Origin: Aliarcobacter cibarius
Lineage (GTDB): Bacteria > Campylobacterota > Campylobacteria > Campylobacterales > Arcobacteraceae
DNA: 64,000 nt
NCBI RefSeq assembly: GCF_013372265.1
Contig: NZ_CP054051.1
Location: 1,252,587 to 1,316,586, forward strand
Direction: 5' to 3'
The first letter of the stretch is position 1, and the number at the start of each line of letters is the position of its first letter. Positions 16,018 to 24,158 of this stretch are shown piece by piece. A program made the position numbers and the translations under genes. The notes beneath the pieces were generated by a model. That model was not told where the DNA came from. It saw only the letters and a list, made by a program, of their open reading frames with translations, and made no database searches.

Positions 16018-16350
16018 CTCTAAACTCATAAGATACATATCTTCGCCATCTGTTATTCTTATGTCCACACTTTCACATTTTGGACAAGAAAATTCATGTT
16101 TTTCCAAAGTTGATTTAGTGTTACATTTATGACAAAATATCTCTATCTTTTGTATATTTATCAAAAAATTCGCATCATGACAAATTGTCTGTTCTTTGAA
16201 AGTATCAAAAGCTGTTTTTAATAAATCAGGTTCAACTCCACTTAAAACTCCAATTTTTACAATTACTTTTGTAACTTTTTTTGCATCATTTTGACGTGCG
16301 TGTTCTTCGCAGCTTTCTAATAAAGATTGAACAATTGAGTATTCATGCAT
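16009..16350 (-). CDS. hypA: HypA, hydrogenase nickel insertion protein
   Basis: A 113-residue metallochaperone that delivers Ni to the hydrogenase large subunit together with HypB. I start it at MHEYSIVQSL, because the amino terminus and His2 are the Ni site and AGGAGAATACTT precedes this ATG. An upstream in-frame start would add twelve residues and destroy the site. The zinc site is CHKC...CPKC. It is last in the hypB-C-D-x-MazG-E-A run, 10 bases after hypE. Confidence 0.94.
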   Translation of the reverse strand: MHEYSIVQSLLESCEEHARQNDAKKVTKVIVKIGVLSGVEPDLLKTAFDTFKEQTICHDANFLINIQKIEIFCHKCNTKSTLEKHEFSCPKCESVDIRITDGEDMYLMSLELE

Positions 16351-16360
16351 AAGTATTCTC

Positions 16361-17359
16361 CTAACAAATCCTTGGAAGTAATTCACCTGTTGGGGTATCT
16401 AAAAATCTTTTTGTTCCCCAAGAACTATTTAAAATAACTTTTTGTGGATATTGATCTGTTACTTTACCAATAATTGAAGCATTCAAAGCTTCAGGAAACT
16501 TATGTAAAATTTCTATTGCTCTAAAAGCAAACTTTTTATGAATTGCTAAAACAAATGTTCCTTCATTTGCTAGATTTGTTGCTTCAAAACCTAACATTTC
16601 ACAAATCCCTTTTACCTCATCGCTTACTGGAATCTTTTCTTCATCAACTTCTATACAAATATTTGATTGTTTTGCCCATTCATTTAAAACAGCACTTACC
16701 CCACCTCTAGTAGCATCTCTAAGTGCAGTTATTTTAATACCATTATCGATTAAAGCTTTTACTTGAGGAAATAAAGAGTTACAATCACTTTTTAAATTAG
16801 AATGAATATCTATTCCTTCCCGTGCTGTAAATATAGTAGCTCCATGAGCTCCAATATCACGATTTACAAGTATTAGGTCATTTTCTGTGATATTATTTGA
16901 ACTAATACCACTATATATTACTTCTCCAATACCAGTAGTATTTATAAAGATTTTATCAACAGTACCTTTTGGCACTACTTTTGTATCACCACTTACAATT
17001 GTTGCTTCATTCTTTTTTAACTCTTTTTTCATTGAGTTTACAATAGTTTTAAGTTGTTCTACTTCAAATCCCTCTTCTATAATAACTGAACAAGTAAGAT
17101 ATTTTGGTTTTGCTCCCATCATTGCTAGATCATTACAAGTTCCACAAATAGCAAGTTTTCCTATGTTAGCATCATTAAAAAAAATAGGACTTACTGTAAA
17201 AGAGTCTGTACTAAATGCTAACTTTCCATTTTCTATAATTGCAGCATCTTCACTTTTTTCTAAAATATCATTTTTAAAAGCTTCATAAAATACTTCTTTT
17301 ATCAATTCATTATTTTCTTGACCACCGTTTCCATGTGCTAGTGTTATTGTTTTAGTCAT
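16361..17359 (-). CDS. hypE: HypE, carbamoyl dehydratase for hydrogenase cyanide ligands
   Basis: A 332-residue PurM-like ATPase that turns the carbamoyl group received from HypF into a thiocyanate on its C-terminal Cys. The chain ends PRIC, giving the required terminal cysteine. AHGNGGQ at the start and FSTDSFTVSP are typical. The ATG follows the MazG stop directly (TAAATG), so coupling is likely. Confidence 0.96.
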   Translation of the reverse strand: MTKTITLAHGNGGQENNELIKEVFYEAFKNDILEKSEDAAIIENGKLAFSTDSFTVSPIFFNDANIGKLAICGTCNDLAMMGAKPKYLTCSVIIEEGFEVEQLKTIVNSMKKELKKNEATIVSGDTKVVPKGTVDKIFINTTGIGEVIYSGISSNNITENDLILVNRDIGAHGATIFTAREGIDIHSNLKSDCNSLFPQVKALIDNGIKITALRDATRGGVSAVLNEWAKQSNICIEVDEEKIPVSDEVKGICEMLGFEATNLANEGTFVLAIHKKFAFRAIEILHKFPEALNASIIGKVTDQYPQKVILNSSWGTKRFLDTPTGELLPRIC

Positions 17360-17716
17360 TTATCTATTTTCTCTACTTTTACTATATTTTTTACTTCCAC
17401 CAAAAGATGTTTCTACTGGATATTTAGCTTCATTTTTTGTCATTTTATTTAATATGGCATCTTCTAGATCAATATCAAGCTTCATACAAATCCTAATAAG
17501 ATAAATAGCTATATCAGCAACCTCTTCTTTTGTATGTTTTTTTACATCCTCTGGTAAGTTCATAGACTCTTCAAAGTTTAACCATTGGAAAATCTCATTT
17601 AATTCTCCAACTTCTCCATTTAATGCCATAACTAAATTTTTAGGATTATGAAAACTTTCCCAGTTCCTATCATTACTGAATTTTTGTATTCTTTGTTTTA
17701 TTTTTTCTATATTCAT
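17360..17716 (-). CDS. MazG-like nucleotide pyrophosphohydrolase
   Basis: A 118-residue all-alpha NTP pyrophosphatase, closest in outline to the RS21-C6/dCTPase branch. Visible are NLVMALNGEVGELNEIFQW, then EEVADIAIYLIRI, supplying the E-x2-E and E-x2-D metal ligands. The probable role is to clear non-canonical or excess dNTPs. It sits between a dehydrogenase and hypE in the hyp operon, with 9-base and 0-base gaps, although no role in hydrogenase maturation is known. Confidence 0.87.
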   Translation of the reverse strand: MNIEKIKQRIQKFSNDRNWESFHNPKNLVMALNGEVGELNEIFQWLNFEESMNLPEDVKKHTKEEVADIAIYLIRICMKLDIDLEDAILNKMTKNEAKYPVETSFGGSKKYSKSRENR

Positions 17717-17725
17717 AAGAAACCT

Positions 17726-18574
17726 TTATTCATAGTATTTACAAATAGCTTGAGTTCCTAAATTACCATCACCATTTTTTTCAAGTGTTTGGTACATATG
17801 TAATACATTTTTTAATACTTCTAAGTTTGGCATCTCTTCTGAAGCTATTTTTAAATCTTTTACCATATGTTTTATATAAAAACCAGGTTCAAAATCTCTT
17901 TTATACATCTTTGGAGCATTATTTGTCATATGAAAACTCTGTGCTGCTCCATTACTAATACTATTTAACATTGTTGGTATATCAAGCCCTACTTTTTTAC
18001 CATAAGCAATTGCTTCACTAACTCCTGCCATAACGCCAGCTATTGCTATTTGATTTGCCATTTTTGTGTGCTGACCACTTCCTGCTTTTCCTTCATATAT
18101 AACTGTTTTACCTAAACTATCAAAAATATTTTTACAAGCTTCAAAATCTTTTTGTTCGCCTCCTACCATAATAGAAAGTGTTCCATTTTTAGCTCCAATA
18201 TCTCCACCTGAAACTGGAGCATCTAAAGCTTTTAGATTTTTCTCTTTAGCCTCTTCATAAATTTTAATTGAAAGAGTTGGTGTAGTAGTTGTCATATCTA
18301 TTAAGTAAGTATCTTTTGAAGCAGAGTTTATTATACCATTTGGTGAAAAATATACATCTTCAACGTCTTTTGGATAACCAACTATTGAGATAACTGCATT
18401 TTTATTTTCTACACACTTTTTAATAGTTTCACAAAAAATAGCTCCTTCTTTTATTGTATCTTCAACCTTTTGTTTATTTCTTGCATAAATACTTACTTCA
18501 AAACCATTTTTTAAAAGATTTGAAACCATATATTTCCCCATAACTCCAACACCAATAAATGCTATTTTTTTCAT
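17726..18574 (-). CDS. NAD(P)-dependent beta-hydroxyacid dehydrogenase (3-hydroxyisobutyrate dehydrogenase family)
   Basis: A 282-residue protein with an N-terminal Rossmann motif GVGVMGKYM (7-15), the substrate loop DAPVSGGDIGAKNGTLSIM, and the catalytic Lys in GSGQHTKMANQ. The family includes tartronate semialdehyde reductase, 3-hydroxyisobutyrate dehydrogenase and succinic semialdehyde reductase; the substrate cannot be told. It is embedded in the hyp operon between hypD and the MazG gene. Confidence 0.85.
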   Translation of the reverse strand: MKKIAFIGVGVMGKYMVSNLLKNGFEVSIYARNKQKVEDTIKEGAIFCETIKKCVENKNAVISIVGYPKDVEDVYFSPNGIINSASKDTYLIDMTTTTPTLSIKIYEEAKEKNLKALDAPVSGGDIGAKNGTLSIMVGGEQKDFEACKNIFDSLGKTVIYEGKAGSGQHTKMANQIAIAGVMAGVSEAIAYGKKVGLDIPTMLNSISNGAAQSFHMTNNAPKMYKRDFEPGFYIKHMVKDLKIASEEMPNLEVLKNVLHMYQTLEKNGDGNLGTQAICKYYE

Positions 18575-18601
18575 AAGTTATCCTTTAAATAATTCATATT
18601 T

Positions 18602-19723
18602 TTATAATAAATTCCCATATTTATAATAAGCACTACAAGCACCCTCTGAGCTCACCATACAAGAACCAATAGGATTTGTCGGAGTACATATGTTTCCAAA
18701 GATTTTACAATCAGTTGGTTTTGCTACACCTTTTAGAATATCAGGACATTTGCAAGCTTTGTTTTCTTTCACTTCATGTATTGGTAGAATATCTTTATAT
18801 ACTATTTTTGCATTGTAGATATTAAATTCATCTTTTAGTTCATAACCACTATTTTCTACTTCTCCTATACCTCTAAATTTAAAAGGAACTTTTTTGAAGT
18901 ATTTGTTTATAAGTTTTTGAGCTTTTATGTTTCCTTCATAAGAAACAAGTCTTTTATATTCTATTTCTAAATCAGCTCTTTTCTCTTTGAACTGTTTTAC
19001 AATCATAGAAATACTTTGCATAACATCAACTGGTTCAAATCCACTTACAACTACTGGCTTATTATAATTTTTTGGAAACTCTTCATAAATTTTGCTTCCG
19101 CTTATAACGCTAACATGTGATGGGCCTAAAAAAGCATCTATTTTACAATTTTCATCTTCTAGCAAAACTTTCATAACTTCTGGAACTGTAATATGGTTTA
19201 TATGAAATAAAATATTTTTTATATCATTTTTTATAACTTGTTCAAGTAAAGCACAAGTCATTGGAGTTGTAGTTTCAAATCCTATTGCAAAAAATACTAC
19301 TGTTTTATCTTTATTATCACTAGCAATTTTTAAACAATCAAGTGGAGAGTAGACAAATCTTACATCGGCTCCTTCGCTTCTTACTTTTTGTAAACTTCCC
19401 TTGCTTCCCGGAACTTTTATCATATCCCCAAGTGTTACAAGAATTAAATCTTTTTGTAAACTTAGCTCATAAGCACTATCTATTCTATCTTTTGGCATAA
19501 CACAAACCGGACAACCAGGTCCATGAATGAAATTTATCTTTTTGTTTAAAAGTTGAGGTATTCCATATTTCATAATAGTGTGAGTATGTCCACCACAAAC
19601 TTCCATTATATTTATAGTTTTATGATAATCTTTTAAATCCTCACCTATTAATTTTTGATAAGCTTTTATAACTTTTGCATCACGAAACCCATCATATAAA
19701 TCTTTTAATTGTAACTCTTTCAT
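18602..19723 (-). CDS. hypD: HypD, hydrogenase Fe(CN)2CO assembly scaffold
   Basis: A 373-residue iron-sulfur protein that holds the iron centre with HypC while cyanide ligands are added. Conserved motifs seen: EVCGGHTHTIMKYG, IHGPGCPVCVMP, ATTTPMT-type segment IGFETTTPMT, and the C-terminal Cys cluster ending GACSAYYKYG. It lies 12 bases after hypC. Confidence 0.96.
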   Translation of the reverse strand: MKELQLKDLYDGFRDAKVIKAYQKLIGEDLKDYHKTINIMEVCGGHTHTIMKYGIPQLLNKKINFIHGPGCPVCVMPKDRIDSAYELSLQKDLILVTLGDMIKVPGSKGSLQKVRSEGADVRFVYSPLDCLKIASDNKDKTVVFFAIGFETTTPMTCALLEQVIKNDIKNILFHINHITVPEVMKVLLEDENCKIDAFLGPSHVSVISGSKIYEEFPKNYNKPVVVSGFEPVDVMQSISMIVKQFKEKRADLEIEYKRLVSYEGNIKAQKLINKYFKKVPFKFRGIGEVENSGYELKDEFNIYNAKIVYKDILPIHEVKENKACKCPDILKGVAKPTDCKIFGNICTPTNPIGSCMVSSEGACSAYYKYGNLL

Positions 19724-19735
19724 AATATTTTACTT

Positions 19736-20017
19736 TTAGTTATTTTGATAATTGTCAGACTCTTGGATCATCTCAAGCCTATCTTTTTCTTCCATTTTGT
19801 CAATTATCTCTTGATAAACTTTTAAAGATTCTAAAGCATCAACTTCATCTATTTTATTCATAGCAAAACCAATATGAATCAAAACATAATCTCCAATATC
19901 AACCTCTTTATCTATCAAATCTAAACTAGCACTTCTTTCTACTCCCATAGTATCAACTATACAAGTATTCGTCTCTTTATCTATACTTTTTATTTTTGAT
20001 GGTATTGATAAGCACAT
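19736..20017 (-). CDS. hypC: HypC, hydrogenase assembly chaperone
   Basis: A 93-residue HypC/HupF family protein beginning MCLSIPSKI. Cys2, exposed after Met removal, binds the iron precursor. GDYVLIHIGFAMNKID is typical. It shuttles the Fe(CN)2CO unit between HypD and the HydB precursor. The gap to hypB is four bases. Confidence 0.96.
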   Translation of the reverse strand: MCLSIPSKIKSIDKETNTCIVDTMGVERSASLDLIDKEVDIGDYVLIHIGFAMNKIDEVDALESLKVYQEIIDKMEEKDRLEMIQESDNYQNN

Positions 20018-20021
20018 ATAG

Positions 20022-20828
20022 TTATCTCATCTTTCTTTTAAAATTTATCCAATCTATAACAGCTTTTAGTGAATTCTCATCTTTTATAGAAACTTCTAAA
20101 ATATCTACATTTGGTTTTAATTTTCTAGCTATTTGCTTCTCTTTTTCAATATCGTATTCAAAATATGGTAATAAATCTATTTTAGTAAATAAAATTAAAT
20201 CAGCACTTCTAAACATAACTGGATATTTTGCAATTTTATCTTCACCTTCTGGAACTGAAACCAAAACAATATTTAAATGAGTTCCTACATCATAAGATGC
20301 TGGACAAACTAGATTTCCAACATTCTCAACAAAACAGACATCAATATCAGCTAATTTAATATCATGTAAAGCCTTATGTACCATAAAAGCATCCAAATGA
20401 CATGCACTTCCCGTTTGAATCTGTACAGCATTTATCCCTTTTGCTTTTAGTCTATCAGCATCTTTTGATGTTTCTAAATCGCCTTCAATAACAGCAAATC
20501 TAAAATCACAATTTTCTGCTAATTTTTCTAAAAGAGTAGTTTTCCCACTTCCTGGACTTGACATTAAATTTATTCCTAAAACTTTATGTTGGTCAAAATG
20601 AGCTCTATTATGTGCTGCTTCATGATCATTTTTATCTAAAATTTTTTGAATTACTGAAATAGTTTTTGAGTCATTTAATAAAGGATTTGTTTTTATATTT
20701 TCATCTGTAGTTTTAAAAATAGCTCTATTTTCATGATGATGGTGATGACTATGTCCATGGTCGTGATTATGGTTATGAGTGTGGTGGTGTTCCATTCCAG
20801 CTATCGTACATCCGCAATCTTTACACAT
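20022..20828 (-). CDS. hypB: HypB, nickel-binding GTPase for hydrogenase maturation
   Basis: GTPase that drives Ni insertion with HypA. I start it at MCKDCGC, which gives 268 residues, carries the N-terminal high-affinity Ni motif CxxCGC and has AAAGGAAAG before it. The ATG at 20900 adds 24 unlikely residues. A His-rich stretch (about residues 13-32, about fourteen His) suggests nickel storage. The P-loop is SSPGSGKTTLLEKL. It is the first gene of the hyp operon and is divergent from the transposase-like gene at 20938. Confidence 0.95.
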   Translation of the reverse strand: MCKDCGCTIAGMEHHHTHNHNHDHGHSHHHHHENRAIFKTTDENIKTNPLLNDSKTISVIQKILDKNDHEAAHNRAHFDQHKVLGINLMSSPGSGKTTLLEKLAENCDFRFAVIEGDLETSKDADRLKAKGINAVQIQTGSACHLDAFMVHKALHDIKLADIDVCFVENVGNLVCPASYDVGTHLNIVLVSVPEGEDKIAKYPVMFRSADLILFTKIDLLPYFEYDIEKEKQIARKLKPNVDILEVSIKDENSLKAVIDWINFKRKMR

Positions 20829-20937
20829 ATTATTCTTTCCTTTTAGTTTTTTACAGTTTAGCCCATTTCTTTTTAAAATTCTTTGATGTATATTAAACAC
20901 ATATATATTTTTAGAACCAATTTGCTAAAATCTATTT

Positions 20938-21579
20938 ATGATATGCCAAAATTGTAAAAGTGTAGAGTTTTATACTCTTGCAAATGATTATATAAAATGT
21001 AAAAAGTGTGCTAAGAAGTTCTCTTTAAAGAAAATTGAGAAAGATATTCTGATAATTCAAAAATTCTGTGAAAATAAAACTGCTTTTGAAATTTCAAATG
21101 AATTAAAACTAAATTATAAAACTGTAAAAGATAGATTTGATCTCTTAAGACAAAAAATTGCAGTTTATTCTGAAGATATTTACAATTCATTGATTAAAGA
21201 CAATACAGAATATGAAGAGTTTTACTATTTAAAAGAGAGAGAAAAAGTGAAGAAAAAAAAGAGTCTTAGCGAAGCTATAAATATTATTGGTTTTTATTCA
21301 AATCAAAAAGTTTACACTCTTTTGATGCCTAAAATAGGTAATCGAGCATTTGACGTAGAGGATGGATTTATTCAATATTTAAGTTGGTATAAAATTCATT
21401 CTCAAAATGCACATCAAACAAAACTAAATAGATTTTGGAAGTTTTTGGAGAAAAATTTAAAAAAGCACAAGGGAGTCGATGAAGATAATTTTTTTTACTA
21501 TTTAAAAGAGTATGAATTTAAGTTTAACTATAAAAAATCTGAACAGCTAGAGATTTTAAAATCTCTTAGCTTTTTATAA
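20938..21579 (+). CDS. Transposase-derived zinc-ribbon/HTH protein, possibly domesticated (IS1595-like)
   Basis: A 213-residue protein with an N-terminal zinc ribbon (CQNC...CKKC), a helix-turn-helix (FEISNELKLNYKTVKDRF) and a C-terminal block NRFWKFLEKNLKKHKGV...YEFKFN that resembles the end of IS1595/ISXO2-type transposases. The central region is too short and lacks an obvious complete DDE triad. I see no inverted repeats around it. It sits alone and divergent between hypB and the hydA-hypF operon. It may be a DNA-binding protein drawn from a transposase, perhaps a local regulator; that is inference. Confidence 0.6.
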   Translation: MICQNCKSVEFYTLANDYIKCKKCAKKFSLKKIEKDILIIQKFCENKTAFEISNELKLNYKTVKDRFDLLRQKIAVYSEDIYNSLIKDNTEYEEFYYLKEREKVKKKKSLSEAINIIGFYSNQKVYTLLMPKIGNRAFDVEDGFIQYLSWYKIHSQNAHQTKLNRFWKFLEKNLKKHKGVDEDNFFYYLKEYEFKFNYKKSEQLEILKSLSFL

Positions 21580-21582
21580 AAA

Positions 21583-21900
21583 TTAGAAATCAAAATCAAA
21601 GATTTCAGATAAAAATCCCTCTTTTTTCTTTTTATAAGGAGTTTGGTGTTTATTATCGTAAGAGTTATATTGTTGATGGTTATTATGTTTATTATATGAA
21701 TTTCTATTATCATTTTTAAAATAGTTTGAATGGTTATTTGATTGTTGATTACTTGGTTGATAATTTGAATTTTTTTCAATAATTTTATCCAACTCTCCTC
21801 TATCAAGCCAAACTCCTCTACATGATGGACAATAATCAATTTCAACGCCTTGTCTTTCACTCATTAATAAATCTACATCTTTACAAACAGGACATTTCAT
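21583..21900 (-). CDS. zf-TFIIB domain protein with low-complexity tail
   Basis: A 105-residue protein. Residues 1-45 form a TFIIB-type zinc ribbon (CPVC...CPSCRGVWLDRGELDKI). The next 50 residues are a low-complexity stretch rich in Asn, His, Gln and Tyr, and the chain ends in an aromatic/acidic tail EIFDFDF. The function is unknown in this widespread family. It follows hypF by about 17 bases on the same strand and could be the last gene of the hydrogenase operon. Confidence 0.8.
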   Translation of the reverse strand: MKCPVCKDVDLLMSERQGVEIDYCPSCRGVWLDRGELDKIIEKNSNYQPSNQQSNNHSNYFKNDNRNSYNKHNNHQQYNSYDNKHQTPYKKKKEGFLSEIFDFDF

Positions 21901-21917
21901 TATAATACCTCTTTTAT

Positions 21918-24158
21918 TTAATTTTGTAATTGAAAATATACTTGACCTAAACTTATAGATTCATCATTTGGGCTATATTTCTCTCCTAAATAAATTTTTC
22001 TATTCATTTTATGAAACTCTTTTAATAAAATTTCTACTAAAGTTTTATTTTGAAATACTCCTCCACATAAAATTATTGGCATTTCTTTATGTCTATTTGA
22101 AATATCAAGAACAATATTAGCAACTGTATTTATAAATTTTGAAGCAACTATTTTTTTATCTTTTTCTTTTAAAATCTCTTTTATCATTTTTGAAAAATCA
22201 ATAGAGTTATTGATAATCTCATAAGAGTAGAGTTCTTTTATATTTTTATCATATAAATTTTCGATATAAAGACCCGTTTGTCCTTCATACTCTTGTATGT
22301 GTAAAATATTAGCAAGTGAGCAAACTGCATCAAATAATCTTCCAAAAGAGCTAGAAAGAGGTGAATTTAAATTCTTTTGCCAAAGTGTATATAGAGTTTT
22401 TATCTCTGATTTTTCAAAAGAGTTTAAAAAATCTAAAGGTAAATTTAAAATCTCTTCTAGTGTAAAATTATCAAAAAGTAAAGATAAAGCAACTCTTTTT
22501 GGCTCTTTTATAGCAAACTCACCTCCTAAAAGTTTAAAATATTTTAAGTGATAAGCTCTTTTATAATCTTTTTTATTTGCAATAAATACTTCACCTCCCC
22601 AAATATTTTTATCATCTCCATATCCTGTACCATCAAAAACAAATGCTAAAACATCTTCATTTATAGATTTTTCTGCTAAAACTGCTAGAACATGTGCGTA
22701 GTGATGTTGTATTTGAACTAATTTTAAATTTGGATTTCTATCTTTTAATTCAAAAGCAAATTTTGTACTCTCATATTTTGGATGTTTATCGCAAACTATA
22801 ATTTCAGGTATAAAATCATAAAAAGAGAGAAAATTTTCTACTGTTTTTTTATAGTTTTCTATAGAAGAAATTGAATCTAAATCTCCTAAATATAGACTTG
22901 TAATAATTTTATTATCAAAAGCAATACTAAAAGTTGATTTTTGATTTGCTCCTAAACTTAAGATTTTTTTATTAAATTTAGTATCAATTTTTAAGCTACT
23001 TGGAGCATATCCTCTACTGTTTCTAAGTTTTATAATTTTTTCATTCACAACTTGTATTATTGAATCATCACAACTATTTAATATTTCTCTATTGTAATCA
23101 AGTACAAAATCTACTAAATTATTTAATTTTAAGAAAATATCCTCTTTTGTTGTAATAATTGATTCACCTTTTAAATTTGCACTAGTTGCTATGATAGGAT
23201 TAGGTAAATTTATAAATAAAAGATAATGTAAAGCACTATTTGGTAAAAAGCAGCCAATTTTTTTTATATTTGGTGCAACAAAATTTGATAGATTTTGATT
23301 ATATTTTTTTTCTAATAATACTATAGGTCTTTCTTTTGAAGTTAGAATATTTTCTTCTAAATTAGAATAAACCGCATAATTTTTTAAATTGTTTATATCC
23401 TTAAACATTATAGCAAACGGTTTTATAGCTCTTTTTTTAAACTCTCTTAATTTAATTATACTCTTATCATTTGTTGCATCACAAACAATATGAAATCCTC
23501 CCATACTTTTTATAGCTAAGATTTTTCCATCATTTATATACGATGAGGCTAAATTTATGGCATCTATTTTTGATGCAATTAGAGTTTGTTTACTATCATA
23601 TAGAAAAGTTGTTGGTCCACATTCTTCGCAAGATATTGCTTGTGCATGATATCTTCTATTTGTTGGATTTTCAAACTCGTTTTGGCACTTTTTACAAAGA
23701 GGAAAATCCTTTAAAGATGTATTCTTTCTATCATAAGGAATAGTTTTAATTATAGAGTATCTAGGCCCACAGTTTGTACAGTTTGTTAAAGAGTAGTTAT
23801 ATCTAAAATTATTTTTATCAAAAATATCATCTATACAATCTTTACAAATAGCTATATCAGAGGGAATTGTAGTTGTTTTATTATCAAAACTATTACTATT
23901 TTCTATTTTGAATTCAAAAAATTGTTTATTTGAATTTTCTACTTTGATATCTTCAATAACTGCAAGAGGTGGAGGATTATTTTTTAACTCTTTTAAAAAA
24001 ATAGAAATATCATTAGTTTTTCCAGATACTTCTATATTTACTCCTAGACTATCATTATTTACATAGCCGTAAAGATTGTATTTAATTGCTAGATTATATA
24101 CAAAAGGGCGAAATCCAACCCCTTGTACTGTCCCATAAACTCTTATTTTTTTACTTAT
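21918..24158 (-). CDS. hypF: HypF, carbamoyltransferase for hydrogenase maturation, with no standard start codon
   Basis: Makes the carbamoyl-AMP that becomes the CN ligands of the NiFe site. A continuous frame encodes the acylphosphatase domain (VQGVGFRPFVYN), two zinc fingers (CKDC...CTNC, CKKC...CEEC), a YrdC-like domain and a Kae1-like domain (QHHYAH, DGTGYGDD). This gives 746 residues from 24158. No ATG, GTG or TTG exists in this frame between the upstream stop (24195-24197) and an internal ATG at 23504, which would delete the first two domains. The codon at 24156-24158 is ATA and overlaps the hydE stop as ATAA, exactly where a coupled ATG would be expected. Confidence 0.85.
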   Translation of the reverse strand: MSKKIRVYGTVQGVGFRPFVYNLAIKYNLYGYVNNDSLGVNIEVSGKTNDISIFLKELKNNPPPLAVIEDIKVENSNKQFFEFKIENSNSFDNKTTTIPSDIAICKDCIDDIFDKNNFRYNYSLTNCTNCGPRYSIIKTIPYDRKNTSLKDFPLCKKCQNEFENPTNRRYHAQAISCEECGPTTFLYDSKQTLIASKIDAINLASSYINDGKILAIKSMGGFHIVCDATNDKSIIKLREFKKRAIKPFAIMFKDINNLKNYAVYSNLEENILTSKERPIVLLEKKYNQNLSNFVAPNIKKIGCFLPNSALHYLLFINLPNPIIATSANLKGESIITTKEDIFLKLNNLVDFVLDYNREILNSCDDSIIQVVNEKIIKLRNSRGYAPSSLKIDTKFNKKILSLGANQKSTFSIAFDNKIITSLYLGDLDSISSIENYKKTVENFLSFYDFIPEIIVCDKHPKYESTKFAFELKDRNPNLKLVQIQHHYAHVLAVLAEKSINEDVLAFVFDGTGYGDDKNIWGGEVFIANKKDYKRAYHLKYFKLLGGEFAIKEPKRVALSLLFDNFTLEEILNLPLDFLNSFEKSEIKTLYTLWQKNLNSPLSSSFGRLFDAVCSLANILHIQEYEGQTGLYIENLYDKNIKELYSYEIINNSIDFSKMIKEILKEKDKKIVASKFINTVANIVLDISNRHKEMPIILCGGVFQNKTLVEILLKEFHKMNRKIYLGEKYSPNDESISLGQVYFQLQN

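Noticed and set aside
20829-20900. Longer HypB N-terminus
   Set aside because: The MCKDCGC start has a ribosome site and puts the Ni motif at the N-terminus, as known for HypB.
21528-21860. Ile-rich frame overlapping the zf-TFIIB gene
   Set aside because: It is an alternate frame of the low-complexity Asn/His tail; the zf-TFIIB frame has the zinc motif and a proper start.
21918-23504. HypF starting at the ATG at 23504
   Set aside because: This would remove the acylphosphatase and zinc-finger domains, which are encoded intact and in frame upstream.
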